A stretch of 54,056 nucleotides of DNA from Candidatus Competibacteraceae bacterium (GCA_016790045.1 JAEUPW010000077.1:1-54056), one strand, 5' to 3'; shown: positions 37,075-46,015, counted from the stretch's first letter. Notes: generated by a model not told the origin, from the sequence alone. Made by a program: numbers and translations.

Positions 37075-37775
37075 ACGAAACGCCGGCAACGCCCGACCGC
37101 GTGCTGTCCCGCCAGGATTATCCGGGCGGTTACGCGCAGCTAAGAGTCAGCAGCCGCTTGGCGGCCGGCCTTTTGCCCGGACATGGGTTAGGGGTCGACG
37201 GGACGGTTTGGGCGGTGTTGCAGCCCGCCTCCCGCCAAGGCTATGCGGACTGCCTGCGGCGCGGCGCGCCGGAGCCAGGGCTGGAACCGGGGCGCGAAGT
37301 CGCCGTCAGCGGGCCGTTCGGCGAGCCGTTCGATCTCGATGCCGCCACGCCCCGAGCCTTGCTGTTGGCCGACGGCGACGGCATTGCGCCCGTCACCTTC
37401 CTGGCGCGCGTCCTCCCCGCCCGGCAACCGCGCATCAAACCCTTCGCGCTGTTCGAGCTTGCGCCCCCGCTCCCCTTCAAACCGCCTCCTTCCAGAATTA
37501 TGGCGCCCGGCTTGCCGGCCGGCGTGATCGCCGCCTTACCCTTGCTGGAGGATTGGGCCATTCCCAGCCGGATCGCTTGCCCCGCCGGCGACGTTTCCGG
37601 CTGTTTCGAGGGCGAGGTCGCGGAACTGGCGCGGCGCTGGCTGGACATCGCCCAAGGCGCGGCCGACGTCACCGTGTTCGCGTGCGGTGGCCCTAAGCTT
37701 TTGGCCGCCGCACGCGAGTTGGCCGGGGATTACCGCTTGGCGTGCCAGACGCGCGAACCTTTCGCCAGGCCGTAA
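37071..37775 (+). CDS. PyrK-like flavin/NAD reductase lacking the iron-sulfur tail
   Basis: This 234-residue protein starts at a GTG overlapping the pyrC' stop (GTGA). It shows a ferredoxin-reductase-like build. A FAD-type barrel part (YAQLRVSSRLAAGLLPGHGL) is followed by a nucleotide-binding ALLLADGDGIAPVTFLARVL, then VTVFACGGPKLLAAARELA and a last stretch LACQTREPFARP. In PyrK, the electron-transfer subunit of dihydroorotate dehydrogenase, this place is followed by the 2Fe-2S cysteine cluster; here the protein ends before it. No PyrD partner is adjacent. It is convergent with pilT. Function cannot be fixed from sequence. Confidence 0.65.
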   Translation: MNETPATPDRVLSRQDYPGGYAQLRVSSRLAAGLLPGHGLGVDGTVWAVLQPASRQGYADCLRRGAPEPGLEPGREVAVSGPFGEPFDLDAATPRALLLADGDGIAPVTFLARVLPARQPRIKPFALFELAPPLPFKPPPSRIMAPGLPAGVIAALPLLEDWAIPSRIACPAGDVSGCFEGEVAELARRWLDIAQGAADVTVFACGGPKLLAAARELAGDYRLACQTREPFARP

Positions 37776-37858
37776 GCGTCGGCTTTGGGCGGGCGGAAAC
37801 TGCGGTTGCCGGTCTCATCGCCGAACTGCGACCCGGCCCACCAGCGTGTGCAAACGCC

Positions 37859-38902
37859 TTATCCCTGCCGGAACGACGCCTTGTTCTGGGCGTAGGTGAT
37901 CGCCTCGTCCCGATTGACCAACCCCCTTTTGATCAGCTCCAACAGGTGCTGGTCGAGCGTCTGCATCCCGTAAGCGGCCCCGGTTTGGATGGAGGAATAC
38001 ATCTGCGCCACCTTGTCCTCGCGGATCAGGTTGCGGATCGCGGGCACGCCGACCATGATTTCCCAGGCGGCGGTGCGCCCGCCGCCCTTTTTCTTGAGCA
38101 GCGCCTGCGAAATGACCGCCCGCAGCGATTCCGACAGCATCGAGCGCACCATCGGTTTTTCGCCCGCCGGAAACACGTCGATGATCCGGTCGATGGTCTT
38201 GGGCGCGGAGCTGGTGTGCAGGGTGCCGAACACCAGGTGGCCGGTTTCGGAGGCGGTCAGCGCCAGCCGGATGGTTTCCTGATCGCGCATTTCGCCGACC
38301 AGGATGATGTCGGGGTCTTCGCGCAGCGCCGAGCGCAGCGCCTCGTTGAACCCGAGCGTGTCGCGGTGCACCTCGCGCTGGTTGAGCAGACAGCGCTGGC
38401 TTTGGTGGACGAATTCGATCGGGTCTTCGATGGTCAGAATATGGCCGTACTCGTTTTTGTTGATGTGGTCGATCATCGCGGCCAGCGTGGTGGACTTGCC
38501 CGAACCGGTCGGGCCGGTGACCAGAATCAGCCCGCGCGGGGCGGCGATCAAATCCCGGAACACCGGCGGGCAACCCAAATCCTCCAGGCTCTTGATCTGG
38601 GTCGGAATGGTGCGGAACACCCCGGCCGCCCCGCGATCCTGATTGAAAGCGTTGACCCGAAAGCGGGCCAGCTTGGGGATTTCAAAGGAAAAGTCGCATT
38701 CCAGGAATTCGTCGTAGTCCTTGCGCTGTTTGTCGTTCATGATGTCGTAAATCAAGCCGTGCACGACCTTGTGGTCGAGCGGCGGCACATTGATGCGGCG
38801 CACGTCGCCGTCCACCCGGATCATCGGCGGCAACCCGGCCGACAAATGCAGGTCGGAAGCATTGTTGCTGACTGAAAAGCTCAATAGTTCGTCAAGGGTC
38901 AC
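37859..38902 (-). CDS. pilT: Type IV pilus retraction ATPase PilT
   Basis: PilT is the hexameric AAA-like ATPase that retracts type IV pili. The 347-residue protein has the N-terminal PAS-like region SNNASDLHLSAGLPPMIRV, Walker A GPTGSGKSTTLAAM (about residue 130), the Asp box ILTIEDPIEFVH, Walker B DPDIILVGEMRD, the His box HLVFGTLHTSSA and the C-terminal PAIRNLIREDK motif required for retraction. The GTG at 38902 is decided by AGGAG eight bases upstream; no ATG fits. The gene is divergent from yggS, as in Pseudomonas. pilU, usually next to pilT, is absent, and the downstream neighbour is the convergent PyrK-like gene. Confidence 0.97.
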   Translation of the reverse strand: MTLDELLSFSVSNNASDLHLSAGLPPMIRVDGDVRRINVPPLDHKVVHGLIYDIMNDKQRKDYDEFLECDFSFEIPKLARFRVNAFNQDRGAAGVFRTIPTQIKSLEDLGCPPVFRDLIAAPRGLILVTGPTGSGKSTTLAAMIDHINKNEYGHILTIEDPIEFVHQSQRCLLNQREVHRDTLGFNEALRSALREDPDIILVGEMRDQETIRLALTASETGHLVFGTLHTSSAPKTIDRIIDVFPAGEKPMVRSMLSESLRAVISQALLKKKGGGRTAAWEIMVGVPAIRNLIREDKVAQMYSSIQTGAAYGMQTLDQHLLELIKRGLVNRDEAITYAQNKASFRQG

Positions 38903-39028
38903 GGCGGTTGCTCCTGCAAGGGCATGTGGGCGTAGCCCGCTGGCGGGCGGTTCTCGAAAGCCGATTTCGCATAGTATATAGCGCAACCCCGCGTTAAACC
39001 GCGCGCCGTTTCCGCCGGAGCATCGAAC
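38903..39028. promoter_or_regulatory. Divergent promoter region pilT / yggS
   Basis: This 126-base gap has a single AT-rich patch, ATAGTATATAGC at 38971-38982, offering -10-like boxes for both strands. For yggS the pairing TTCTCG (38951-38956) with TATATA (38975-38980) gives 18-base spacing. The -35 match is weak, so treat it as a candidate only. Confidence 0.35.
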
Positions 39029-39715
39029 ATGAATAGGGAGTTGGCCGAGCGCCTGCAAACCGTGCTGGACCGCATCCGCGCCGCCGAACGCCGCTTCGGG
39101 CGCCCGCCCGGATCGGTCCGCTTGCTGGCGGTCAGCAAAACCCGGCCGGCGGACACCATCGCCGCGCTGGCCGCCGCCGGACAGCGCTGTTTCGGCGAAA
39201 ATTATCTTCAGGAAGCTTCGGTCAAAATGGCCGAGCTGGCGGCGCTCGATCTGGAGTGGCATTTCATCGGCCCGATTCAAGCCAATAAAACCCGCCTCAT
39301 CGCTGAAGCCTTTAGCTGGGTTCACAGCGTCGACCGGCCGAAAATCGCCGAACGCCTGAGCGCGCAGCGGCCCGAGCGGCTGCCGCCGCTCAATATCTGC
39401 CTGCAAGTCAACATCGGCCGGGAACCGAGCAAACATGGCCTGGAGGAAGCGGAAACCCTCGCCGTCGCCCGGGCCGTCTCGGCGCTGCCGCGCCTGCGCC
39501 TGCGCGGCCTGATGGCGATCCCCGCCCCATCCTCGGCTTTTGCCGCCCAACGCGAACCGTTCGCGCGCTTGCGGGCGCTTCAGGAACGGCTGATCGCGGC
39601 GGGTTTGGCGCTCGATACCCTGTCGATGGGCATGACCGACGACCTGGAAGCCGCCATCGCCGAGGGGAGCACCTTGACGCGGATCGGAACCGCCCTGTTC
39701 GGGCCTCGCGCCTGA
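39029..39715 (+). CDS. yggS: PLP homeostasis protein YggS/PROSC
   Basis: This 228-residue pyridoxal-phosphate-binding protein has the alanine racemase-like barrel. It carries the PLP Lys37 in LLAVSKTRPADTIAAL, FGENYLQEA, WHFIGPIQANKT, and near the end SMGMTDDLEAAIAEGST and RIGTALFG. It buffers free PLP and has no known catalysis. It starts the plus-strand group leading to proC, with which it is linked in many bacteria. Confidence 0.95.
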   Translation: MNRELAERLQTVLDRIRAAERRFGRPPGSVRLLAVSKTRPADTIAALAAAGQRCFGENYLQEASVKMAELAALDLEWHFIGPIQANKTRLIAEAFSWVHSVDRPKIAERLSAQRPERLPPLNICLQVNIGREPSKHGLEEAETLAVARAVSALPRLRLRGLMAIPAPSSAFAAQREPFARLRALQERLIAAGLALDTLSMGMTDDLEAAIAEGSTLTRIGTALFGPRA

Positions 39716-39806
39716 AAGAACCGTTTGCGGTATGCTAACGGGTTCATAACCTGATTGAGCTTCACGCGACCGACAATCACCGTTTTGTCGACTTGGAAAG
39801 TGAGCG

Positions 39807-40211
39807 ATGCCGTTATCCGTCCCGATCCCCAAACGAGCGCTCGCGGCGTGGCTGGTCGCCGCGGCGTGGCTGCCCGCGCCGCTGCTCGCCGCCAGCGACG
39901 ATTATTATTTGCGTGAAATCGAAGAAGACGCCAAGCGTCAGGCGGCGGTGTTGACCACTGGCCGGCCCCAACCGCCGCCGTTTCAAGCGCCCGTCGCGCC
40001 GGATGCCGAATCCGGGCGGGCCTTGTCGCCGGGGATGGATCGCCCGGCTTTCGAGCAAGCGCTGCGCGAAGCCTTATCGAAAGAGAGTTATGCCGCTTTT
40101 CAGCGGCTCGGCAACGCCGACCAGCAACGGATTTACGCGCTTTATCAAACCGATAGCCGCATCGTCGCCATCGGCGAGCAGATCGCTCGACTGGCGGCCG
40201 GAAAACCCTGA
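39807..40211 (+). CDS. Exported hypothetical protein (134 aa)
   Basis: No family is recognised. A signal peptide is clear (PKRALAAWLVAAAWLPAPLLA, cleavage near LLA-AS). The mature part starts with DDYYLREIEEDAKRQAAVL, then a proline-rich patch. The C-terminal half is helical: FEQALREALSKESYAAFQRL and QQRIYALYQTDSRIVAIGEQ. The C-terminal region looks like a short helical bundle. The start ATG has GGAAAG about nine bases upstream. It is placed between yggS and proC on the same strand, suggesting an envelope protein carried along in this conserved cluster. Confidence 0.7.
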   Translation: MPLSVPIPKRALAAWLVAAAWLPAPLLAASDDYYLREIEEDAKRQAAVLTTGRPQPPPFQAPVAPDAESGRALSPGMDRPAFEQALREALSKESYAAFQRLGNADQQRIYALYQTDSRIVAIGEQIARLAAGKP

Positions 40212-40277
40212 AACTTCTCTGCGCTGGAGCGCGATCCGCCTGGCTTTAAAACCGCGACACGACACCGCGAGGTGGTG

Positions 40278-41111
40278 ATGAAAGCTCTTCCAATCGCCTT
40301 TATCGGCGGCGGCAACATGGCTCGCAGCCTGATCGGCGGCCTGATCGCCGGGGGCCACGAGCCCGGCCAAATCTGGGTCGCCGAACCCGACGCCGCCCAG
40401 CGCGAATTTCTGCGCGGCCGCTATGGCGTTCATACCGATCCCGATAATTTGACCGCGATCACCGCCGCCCAAATCGTCGTCCTGGCGGTCAAGCCTCAGG
40501 TCCTGCGCGGCGTCGCCGGACAGTTGGCGGCGGCGCTGCAAACCCGCTCGCCGCTGGTCATCTCCGTTGCCGCCGGCGTGCGCGAGCGCGATCTGCACCG
40601 CTGGCTGGGCGGCGGGATGCTGGCGCTGGTGCGGGCCATGCCCAACACGCCGGCGCTCGTCGGCAGCGCGGCCACCGCCCTGTTCGCCAACGCCTTCGTT
40701 TCAGAGGAGCGGCGACAGTTGGCGGAATCGCTGTTGCGGGCGGTCGGCGTGACGGTTTGGGTCGATGACGAAACGCTGCTGGACACGGTCACCGCGCTTT
40801 CCGGCAGCGGTCCCGCGTATTTTTTTCTGGTGATGGAAGCGCTGGAACAAGCGGCGCGCGAGGAGGGTTTGGATGAGGGCAAAGCCCGGTTGCTGATCTT
40901 GCAGACCGCGTTCGGGGCGGCCAAGATGGCGCTGGAAAGCGCGGAAAGCCCGGCCACTTTGCGGGTTCGGGTCACTTCGCCGGGCGGCACCACCGAGCGG
41001 GCGCTGGCGCTGCTGCGCGAGGGCGGCCTGGAAACGCTGTTGGCCAAGGCCTTGGAAGCCGCCCGCCAGCGGTCGCGCGAACTGGGTGATTTACTGGGGG
41101 AACAACCGTGA
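40278..41111 (+). CDS. proC: Pyrroline-5-carboxylate reductase
   Basis: ProC makes proline from pyrroline-5-carboxylate using NADPH. The 277-residue protein has the Rossmann start IAFIGGGNMARSLIGGLIAG, MPNTPALVG, SGSGPAYFFLVMEAL and TSPGGTTERALALL, all signature blocks. Three possible starts follow each other (GTG-GTG-ATG); the ATG at 40278 is chosen because GAGG lies five bases before it. Its stop overlaps the yggT GTG by four bases. Confidence 0.96.
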   Translation: MKALPIAFIGGGNMARSLIGGLIAGGHEPGQIWVAEPDAAQREFLRGRYGVHTDPDNLTAITAAQIVVLAVKPQVLRGVAGQLAAALQTRSPLVISVAAGVRERDLHRWLGGGMLALVRAMPNTPALVGSAATALFANAFVSEERRQLAESLLRAVGVTVWVDDETLLDTVTALSGSGPAYFFLVMEALEQAAREEGLDEGKARLLILQTAFGAAKMALESAESPATLRVRVTSPGGTTERALALLREGGLETLLAKALEAARQRSRELGDLLGEQP

Positions 41112-41662
41112 CGGCCACGATTTTTTTAATTCAGACGCTTTTTGGATTTTACATCCTGGCGGTCATGCTGCGCTTCCTGTTGCAGTGGGTCCGCGCGGAT
41201 TTCTATAACCCGCTGGTCCAGTTTCTGGTGCGGATCACCAACCCGCTGTTGCTGCCGTTGCGCCGGATCGTGCCGGGGTACAAGGGGCTGGATGTGGCCT
41301 CGCTGGTCCTCGCTTTCCTGTTGCAGCTCCTCGAAGTCGTGCTGGTGACGCTGCTGCTGAGCCGCGACGCCGGCATCGGCGGCTCGCTCCTTCTCGCGGC
41401 GGGCGAACTGTTCAAGCTGCTGATCAACATTTACTTGTGGGGCCTGATCATCCAGGTCGTCCTGAGCTGGGTCAACCCGGACCCCTATCATCCGGCGGCG
41501 CGGCTGCTCTCCCAGTTGACCGTGCCTCTGCTGCGGCCCGCCCGGCGCTTGCTGCCGCCGATTGCCGGCGTGGATCTGTCGCCCATGCTGGTGATCGTGG
41601 GGCTGATTTTTATCAGCCTGCTGCTGCAAGACTTGCTCGGCCTGTGGATCGGGGTGCGCTGA
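41108..41662 (+). CDS. yggT: YggT family integral membrane protein
   Basis: The 184-residue protein has two copies of the YggT module. The first contains FLLQWVRADFYNPLVQFLVR and LLPLRRIVPG; the second contains VVLSWVNPDPYHPAARLL and LLRPARRLLP. Four or more membrane helices result. The family is implicated in osmotic or potassium homeostasis and in septal organisation in some bacteria. It starts at a GTG within the proC stop and is followed after four bases by yggU. Confidence 0.92.
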   Translation: MTATIFLIQTLFGFYILAVMLRFLLQWVRADFYNPLVQFLVRITNPLLLPLRRIVPGYKGLDVASLVLAFLLQLLEVVLVTLLLSRDAGIGGSLLLAAGELFKLLINIYLWGLIIQVVLSWVNPDPYHPAARLLSQLTVPLLRPARRLLPPIAGVDLSPMLVIVGLIFISLLLQDLLGLWIGVR

Positions 41663-41666
41663 AACG

Positions 41667-41993
41667 ATGGCGATCGGCGGGTATCGCTGGGACGGCGCAG
41701 ATCTGTTCCTGAACGTGCGGATCCGGCCGCGCGCCGGCCGCGATCAATGGCTGGAGCCGCGCGGCGACCGAATCTGGGTCCGGATCGCCGCCCCCCCGGT
41801 GGACGGGAAAGCCAACGCTCAGTTGCGGGCATTTCTGGCGGAGCTTTTCGGGGTGGCGCAAAGCCAGGTGAGCCTGCTGGCTGGCGAGAGCGGCCGAGAC
41901 AAGCGCCTGCGAATCGCCGCCCCGCGCCGGCTGCCGCCGGGGATCGGGCCGCGCGCCGCCCAAACGCCCGAACTCATTTCTCCAACGCGCTGA
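41667..41993 (+). CDS. yggU: YggU family protein (DUF167)
   Basis: This 108-residue DUF167 protein includes LFLNVRIRPRAGRDQWL and IRVRIAAPPVDGKANAQLRAF-type sequence (here WVRIAAPPVDGKANAQL) followed by FGVAQSQVSLLAGESGRDKRL. Function is unknown. It closes the proC-yggT-yggU run, an association seen across gammaproteobacteria. Confidence 0.92.
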   Translation: MAIGGYRWDGADLFLNVRIRPRAGRDQWLEPRGDRIWVRIAAPPVDGKANAQLRAFLAELFGVAQSQVSLLAGESGRDKRLRIAAPRRLPPGIGPRAAQTPELISPTR

Positions 41994-42108
41994 AAATTTT
42001 GTGAATTTACCCTAATTCAAGCCATTGCCGCCGGCTGCGTCGCCGATTAGACTGGCCTCCCCGTTTATGCAGCATCCCCCAGGGCTATCACCTCCATTTA
42101 GAAACGCG

Positions 42109-43275
42109 ATGCCGAACACTTTCCCTCCGGATTCGGTCGGGCTGGTCAGCCCGCAGACCGCGCATTTCGTCGAACCGCTGGCGCTCGACTGCGGCCGCTC
42201 GCTCGCCGGATACGACATCGTTTACGAGACTTACGGCGCGCTCAACCCCGACGCCAGCAACGCCGTCTTGATCTGCCACGCGCTGTCGGGCGACCACCAC
42301 GTCGCCGGCTACCACGAGGACAGCGGCCCGAGCAAACCGGGCTGGTGGGATAACTGCATCGGGCCGGGCAAGCCGATCGACACCCACCAATTTTTCGTGG
42401 TGTGCTGCAACAACCTGGGCGGTTGCAAGGGCTCGACCGGCCCGACCGCCATCAACCCGGACAGCCGCAAACCGTTCGGCCCGGATTTTCCCATCGTCAC
42501 GGTCAAGGACTGGGTGCGCAGCCAAGCCCGGTTGGCCGACCGGCTCGGCGTGCGGCAATGGGCGGCGGTGATCGGCGGCAGCCTCGGCGGCATGCAGGCG
42601 ATGCAGTGGGCCATCACCTTTCCCGAAAGGGTGCGCCACTCGCTGGTGATCGCGGCCGCGCCGCGCCTCTCGGCGCAAAACATCGCCTTCAACGAAGTGG
42701 CGCGCCAAGCGATTTTGTCGGACCCGGATTTTCACCACGGCCACTATTACGAATTCGGCGTGGTGCCGCGTCGCGGGCTGATGATCGCCCGGATGCTGGG
42801 CCACATCACCTACCTGTCCGACGAGGGGATGCGGGCCAAATTCGGCCGCGAGCTGCGCGAGGGCACGCCGAATTTCCATTTCAATTTCGACACCGAATTT
42901 CAGGTGGAAAGCTATCTGCGCCATCAGGGCCGGGCCTTCGTGGACCGCTTCGACGCCAACACTTATTTGCTGATCACCAAAACCCTGGATTATTTCGATC
43001 CGGCGGCCGACTTCGACCAGGATTTGCCGGCGGCCTTCCACCGCGCCCAGGCGGGCTTTCTGGTGATCTCTTTCACCAGCGACTGGCGGTTTGCGCCGGC
43101 GCGCTCGCGCGAAATCGTCCGGGCGCTGGTGCGCGCCGGCCGCGAGGTCAGCTACGTCGAAATTCCTTCCGAATTCGGCCACGATGCGTTTTTGATGCCG
43201 ATCTCGCTCTATCACGAGGCCTTGCGCGCTTATCTGCTCCGCGTCGCCAGGGAGGTGAACGGCCATGCGGCCTGA
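42109..43275 (+). CDS. metX: Homoserine O-acyltransferase MetX
   Basis: MetX activates homoserine for methionine synthesis. The 388-residue alpha/beta hydrolase has nucleophile Ser158 in [12 protein letters not shown], Asp325 in TSDWRF and His358 in EFGHDAFL, forming the catalytic triad. The opening [13 protein letters not shown] and [16 protein letters not shown] are family hallmarks. Gammaproteobacterial MetX paired with MetW is often succinyl-specific; acetyl versus succinyl cannot be settled by eye. The ATG at 42109 matches family starts; an upstream start at 42025 would add 28 unrelated residues. I saw no SAM riboswitch in the 115 bases ahead. Confidence 0.94.
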   Translation: MPNTFPPDSVGLVSPQTAHFVEPLALDCGRSLAGYDIVYETYGALNPDASNAVLICHALSGDHHVAGYHEDSGPSKPGWWDNCIGPGKPIDTHQFFVVCCNNLGGCKGSTGPTAINPDSRKPFGPDFPIVTVKDWVRSQARLADRLGVRQWAAVIGGSLGGMQAMQWAITFPERVRHSLVIAAAPRLSAQNIAFNEVARQAILSDPDFHHGHYYEFGVVPRRGLMIARMLGHITYLSDEGMRAKFGRELREGTPNFHFNFDTEFQVESYLRHQGRAFVDRFDANTYLLITKTLDYFDPAADFDQDLPAAFHRAQAGFLVISFTSDWRFAPARSREIVRALVRAGREVSYVEIPSEFGHDAFLMPISLYHEALRAYLLRVAREVNGHAA

Positions 43276-43858
43276 ACTGGAATTGATCAGCGAATGGATC
43301 CGGCCCGGCGCGCGGGTGCTGGATTTGGGTTGCGGCGACGGCGCGCTGCTGGCTTACCTGCGCGACCATCGCCGCGTCAGCGGTTACGGCCTGGAAATCG
43401 ATACCGCCAACATCATCAAGTGCGTGCAAGCCGGGGTCAACGTGATTCACGCCGATCTGGAGGCGGGCCTGGCCGATTTTGGCGACGGCGGTTTCGATTA
43501 CGTGATCATGACCCAGACCTTGCAGGCGGTGCGCCACACCGAAGCCTTGCTGGATGAAATGCTGCGGGTCGGCCGCCAGGGCATCGTCACCTTCCCCAAT
43601 TTCGGCTTCTGGCGCTGCCGGGCGCAAGTCGCCGTGCAAGGCTTGATGCCGGTGGTCAAAACTCTACCCTATCAGTGGTACGATACGCCTAACGTTCACC
43701 TGTTTACCCTCCGCGATTTCGAAGCGCTGTGCCGACGCAAGCGGATCGACATCCTCGAACGCACGGTGCTCGATCACGCTCACCGCACCTGGCTCGGTTC
43801 GCGGCTGTGGCCCAATCTGTTGAGCGAAATCGCGCTGTACCGATTGAGCCGCGCCTGA
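43265..43858 (+). CDS. metW: Methionine biosynthesis protein MetW
   Basis: The 197-residue class I methyltransferase-like fold has the SAM-type glycine motif [15 protein letters not shown] (about residues 19-33), then [20 protein letters not shown] and [14 protein letters not shown]. MetW is needed with MetX for homoserine acylation; its own chemistry is not settled. It overlaps metX by 11 bases, the standard metXW arrangement. Confidence 0.95.
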   Translation: MRPELELISEWIRPGARVLDLGCGDGALLAYLRDHRRVSGYGLEIDTANIIKCVQAGVNVIHADLEAGLADFGDGGFDYVIMTQTLQAVRHTEALLDEMLRVGRQGIVTFPNFGFWRCRAQVAVQGLMPVVKTLPYQWYDTPNVHLFTLRDFEALCRRKRIDILERTVLDHAHRTWLGSRLWPNLLSEIALYRLSRA

Positions 43859-43913
43859 GAGGCGGCGCCGCCGAACCCCCGATCGCCCCATAGCCGGATT
43901 CTGGAGATTTGTG

Positions 43914-44375
43914 ATGTTGCCCAAGCTGGTCGCCGTCCGCCGTCCGCATCGCCAAACGCCGCACCCGCGCGGCTTCACCCTGATCGAAGTCATGGTCGTG
44001 GTGGTGATCTTGAGCATCCTGGCGGCGGTGGTGGTGCCGCGCATCATGGACAATCCCGACAAAGCGCGGGCGGTCAAGGCCAAGCAGGACATCCGCGTGA
44101 TCAAGAATCAGTTGGATCTGTACCGCCTGCACAACTTCCGCTATCCGACCACCGATCAGGGGCTGGAGGCGCTGGTGCAAAAGCCGGCGGACGCGCAGCG
44201 CTGGCAGGAAGGCGGCTATCTGGACAAACTGCCCAAGGACCCCTGGAACAAGCCCTATCAGTACCTCAATCCCGGCCAGCACGCCCAGATCGACATCTAC
44301 TCGCTGGGGGCCGACGGCCAGCCGGGCGGGGACGGCGTGGACGCCGACATCGGCAACTGGAATCTGGACGATTAG
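43914..44375 (+). CDS. gspG: Type II secretion major pseudopilin GspG
   Basis: GspG builds the periplasmic pseudopilus of the type II secretion system. The protein is 153 residues. Prepilin peptidase should cut in PHPRG/FTLIEVMVVVVILS after a 20-residue leader, with Glu5 of the mature chain intact. Later features include YPTTDQGLEALVQKP, LPKDPWNKPYQYLNPGQH and GADGQPGGDGVDADIGNW, the calcium-binding C-terminal loop. The ATG at 43914 has GGAG seven bases upstream. It opens the gspG-N operon; gspC, D, E and F are not in this window. Confidence 0.96.
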   Translation: MLPKLVAVRRPHRQTPHPRGFTLIEVMVVVVILSILAAVVVPRIMDNPDKARAVKAKQDIRVIKNQLDLYRLHNFRYPTTDQGLEALVQKPADAQRWQEGGYLDKLPKDPWNKPYQYLNPGQHAQIDIYSLGADGQPGGDGVDADIGNWNLDD

Positions 44376-44397
44376 CCAGGCCCCGCAGGTTGCCGAG

Positions 44398-44919
44398 ATG
44401 GTCGCGCCGGCGCGCGGTTTTACCCTGCTGGAAATCATGGTGGTGCTGGTGCTGGTCGGCATCCTCTCCAGCTTCGCCCTGCTCTCGGTCGGCGGCGGGC
44501 CCAGGGACCGGCTGGCCGAAGAAGCCCAGCGGCTGGCGGCGGTGATCGAATTGCACCAGCAGGAAGCCATCCTGAGCGGCGAGCCTCGCGGCGTTCAATT
44601 CACTCGCGCCGGTTACGCCATTCTGCGGCAAGACGAGAAAAGGCAATGGCAACCGCCCGCCGCCGACAGCGCGCTGATCGAGCATCGGTTGCCCGAAGGC
44701 CTCGGCCTGGCGCTGTGGGTCGAAGGCCGGCCCGCGCCCCTGAACAGGCCGGACGAGCGCGCGAAACCTGTCCCGCAGGTCCTGTTGCTGGCCAGCGGCG
44801 AAGCCACCGAGTTTGTCGCCGTGCTCGGGCTGGCCGACGATCGGGAACCGGACGCACCCCGCTATCGCGTGGCCAGCGATGCGATGGGCCGGTTGACCGC
44901 CGGCGCGGCGACCCGATGA
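44398..44919 (+). CDS. gspH: Type II secretion minor pseudopilin GspH
   Basis: The 173-residue minor pseudopilin has a very short leader: MVAPARG/FTLLEIMVVLVLVGIL carries the prepilin cleavage site and Glu5. The rest is a beta-rich GspH domain (EEAQRLAAVIELHQQEAILS, GVQFTRAGYAIL). It joins the tip complex of the pseudopilus. It begins 22 bases after gspG, and its stop overlaps the gspI start. Confidence 0.92.
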   Translation: MVAPARGFTLLEIMVVLVLVGILSSFALLSVGGGPRDRLAEEAQRLAAVIELHQQEAILSGEPRGVQFTRAGYAILRQDEKRQWQPPAADSALIEHRLPEGLGLALWVEGRPAPLNRPDERAKPVPQVLLLASGEATEFVAVLGLADDREPDAPRYRVASDAMGRLTAGAATR

Positions 44920-45404
44920 AACGCGCGGCCGGCTTTACCTTGCTGGAGGTGCTGGTGGCGCTGGCGGTGCTCGCCATCACCATGGGCGCGATCATCGGCA
45001 TCGCCACGCAAAGCGTCAACACCTTCGGCTACCTGCGCGATCAAACCTTCGCCGGCTGGGTCGCGGCCAACCAAATCGACGAGCTGCTGCTCGACGCCGA
45101 GCCGTGGCCGCAAGAGGGCGGGCGCAAGGGCAGCGCCGAACTGGCCAACCGAAACTGGTTTTGGGAAACGCGATTTCGCAAAACGGCCGATCCCGACCTC
45201 ACGGAATTGGAAATCCAGGTGCGCGCCAGCGAGGGCGGCCCGGTCCTCAGCAAACAGGTGGCCTTCAAAAGCCGGCCGCCCGAGGATGAACCCGCAACCG
45301 ACGATCCTGCCGCGCCGCCGGCCGATGTCGCCCCGGCCCCGCAACCCGCGGAAAACTCGCCGCCGAGTCCTCGGGCGCATCCATCCGGAATCCGGCACCC
45401 ATGA
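44916..45404 (+). CDS. gspI: Type II secretion minor pseudopilin GspI
   Basis: This 162-residue pseudopilin has cleavage site MKRAAG/FTLLEVLVALAVLA with Glu5. The globular part includes QSVNTFGYLRDQTFAGWVAA, typical of GspI. The C-terminus has an unusual Pro/Ala/Asp-rich tail of about 40 residues after the normal end of the domain (near FKSRPPE). GspI initiates the GspIJK tip complex. Start overlaps gspH by four bases and its end overlaps gspJ by four bases. Confidence 0.93.
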   Translation: MKRAAGFTLLEVLVALAVLAITMGAIIGIATQSVNTFGYLRDQTFAGWVAANQIDELLLDAEPWPQEGGRKGSAELANRNWFWETRFRKTADPDLTELEIQVRASEGGPVLSKQVAFKSRPPEDEPATDDPAAPPADVAPAPQPAENSPPSPRAHPSGIRHP

Positions 45405-46015
45405 GGCGCGCGGCGCGCGGTTTCACTTTGCTGGAGCTGCTGGTCGCCCTCGCGGTGTTCGCGATCATGGCGACCGCCGCCTACAGCGGCTTGAGCAACG
45501 TGCTGGCCACGCGCACCGCCCTGGAAGCGCAAAGCCGGCGGCTGGCGGCGGTACAGTTGGCGGTGTTTCGGTTGGAACAGGACATCGAACAGGCCGCGCC
45601 GCGCGCCATCCGCGACGAGTACGGCGATTTTCAGACCGCCCTGCTGGGCGGCGAACTGGCGACCGATCAGTTGGTCCTGACCCGCGCGGGCTGGGACAAC
45701 CCGCTCGGCCAGCCGCGCGCCAACTTGCAGCGCGTGGCTTATCGGTTCAGGGACGGGCGTTTGTGGCGGCTGTACTGGGACGTGCTGGATCGCGGCGGTT
45801 TGAGCGAGCCGCGCGAGACCCTGTTGCTGGACCGGGTCCGCGACTTCCGCGTCCGGTTCTTGCAGGCCAAGAATTGGCTGAAGGCGTGGCCGCCGCTCGC
45901 CAGCGACGAGGAGCAGACCCGAAAAAACCGCGAGGCGTTGCCGAGGGCCATCGAAATCAGCCTCACGCTGGAGGATTGGGGTGAAATTACCCGACTGTTG
46001 CCGCTGCCCGGCTGA
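45401..46015 (+). CDS. gspJ: Type II secretion minor pseudopilin GspJ
   Basis: The 204-residue protein begins MRRAARG/FTLLELLVALAVFAIM with cleavage site and Glu5. It continues with RRLAAVQLAVFRLEQDIEQA and LVLTRAGWDNPLGQPRANLQ, the characteristic GspJ blocks. It belongs to the pseudopilus tip. Its last 35 bases overlap the start of gspK. Confidence 0.94.
   Translation: MRRAARGFTLLELLVALAVFAIMATAAYSGLSNVLATRTALEAQSRRLAAVQLAVFRLEQDIEQAAPRAIRDEYGDFQTALLGGELATDQLVLTRAGWDNPLGQPRANLQRVAYRFRDGRLWRLYWDVLDRGGLSEPRETLLLDRVRDFRVRFLQAKNWLKAWPPLASDEEQTRKNREALPRAIEISLTLEDWGEITRLLPLPG

Noticed and set aside
41994-42108. Possible SAM-responsive riboswitch ahead of metX
   Set aside because: I looked for the conserved SAM-II and SAM/SAH patterns and did not find a matching pseudoknot arrangement.
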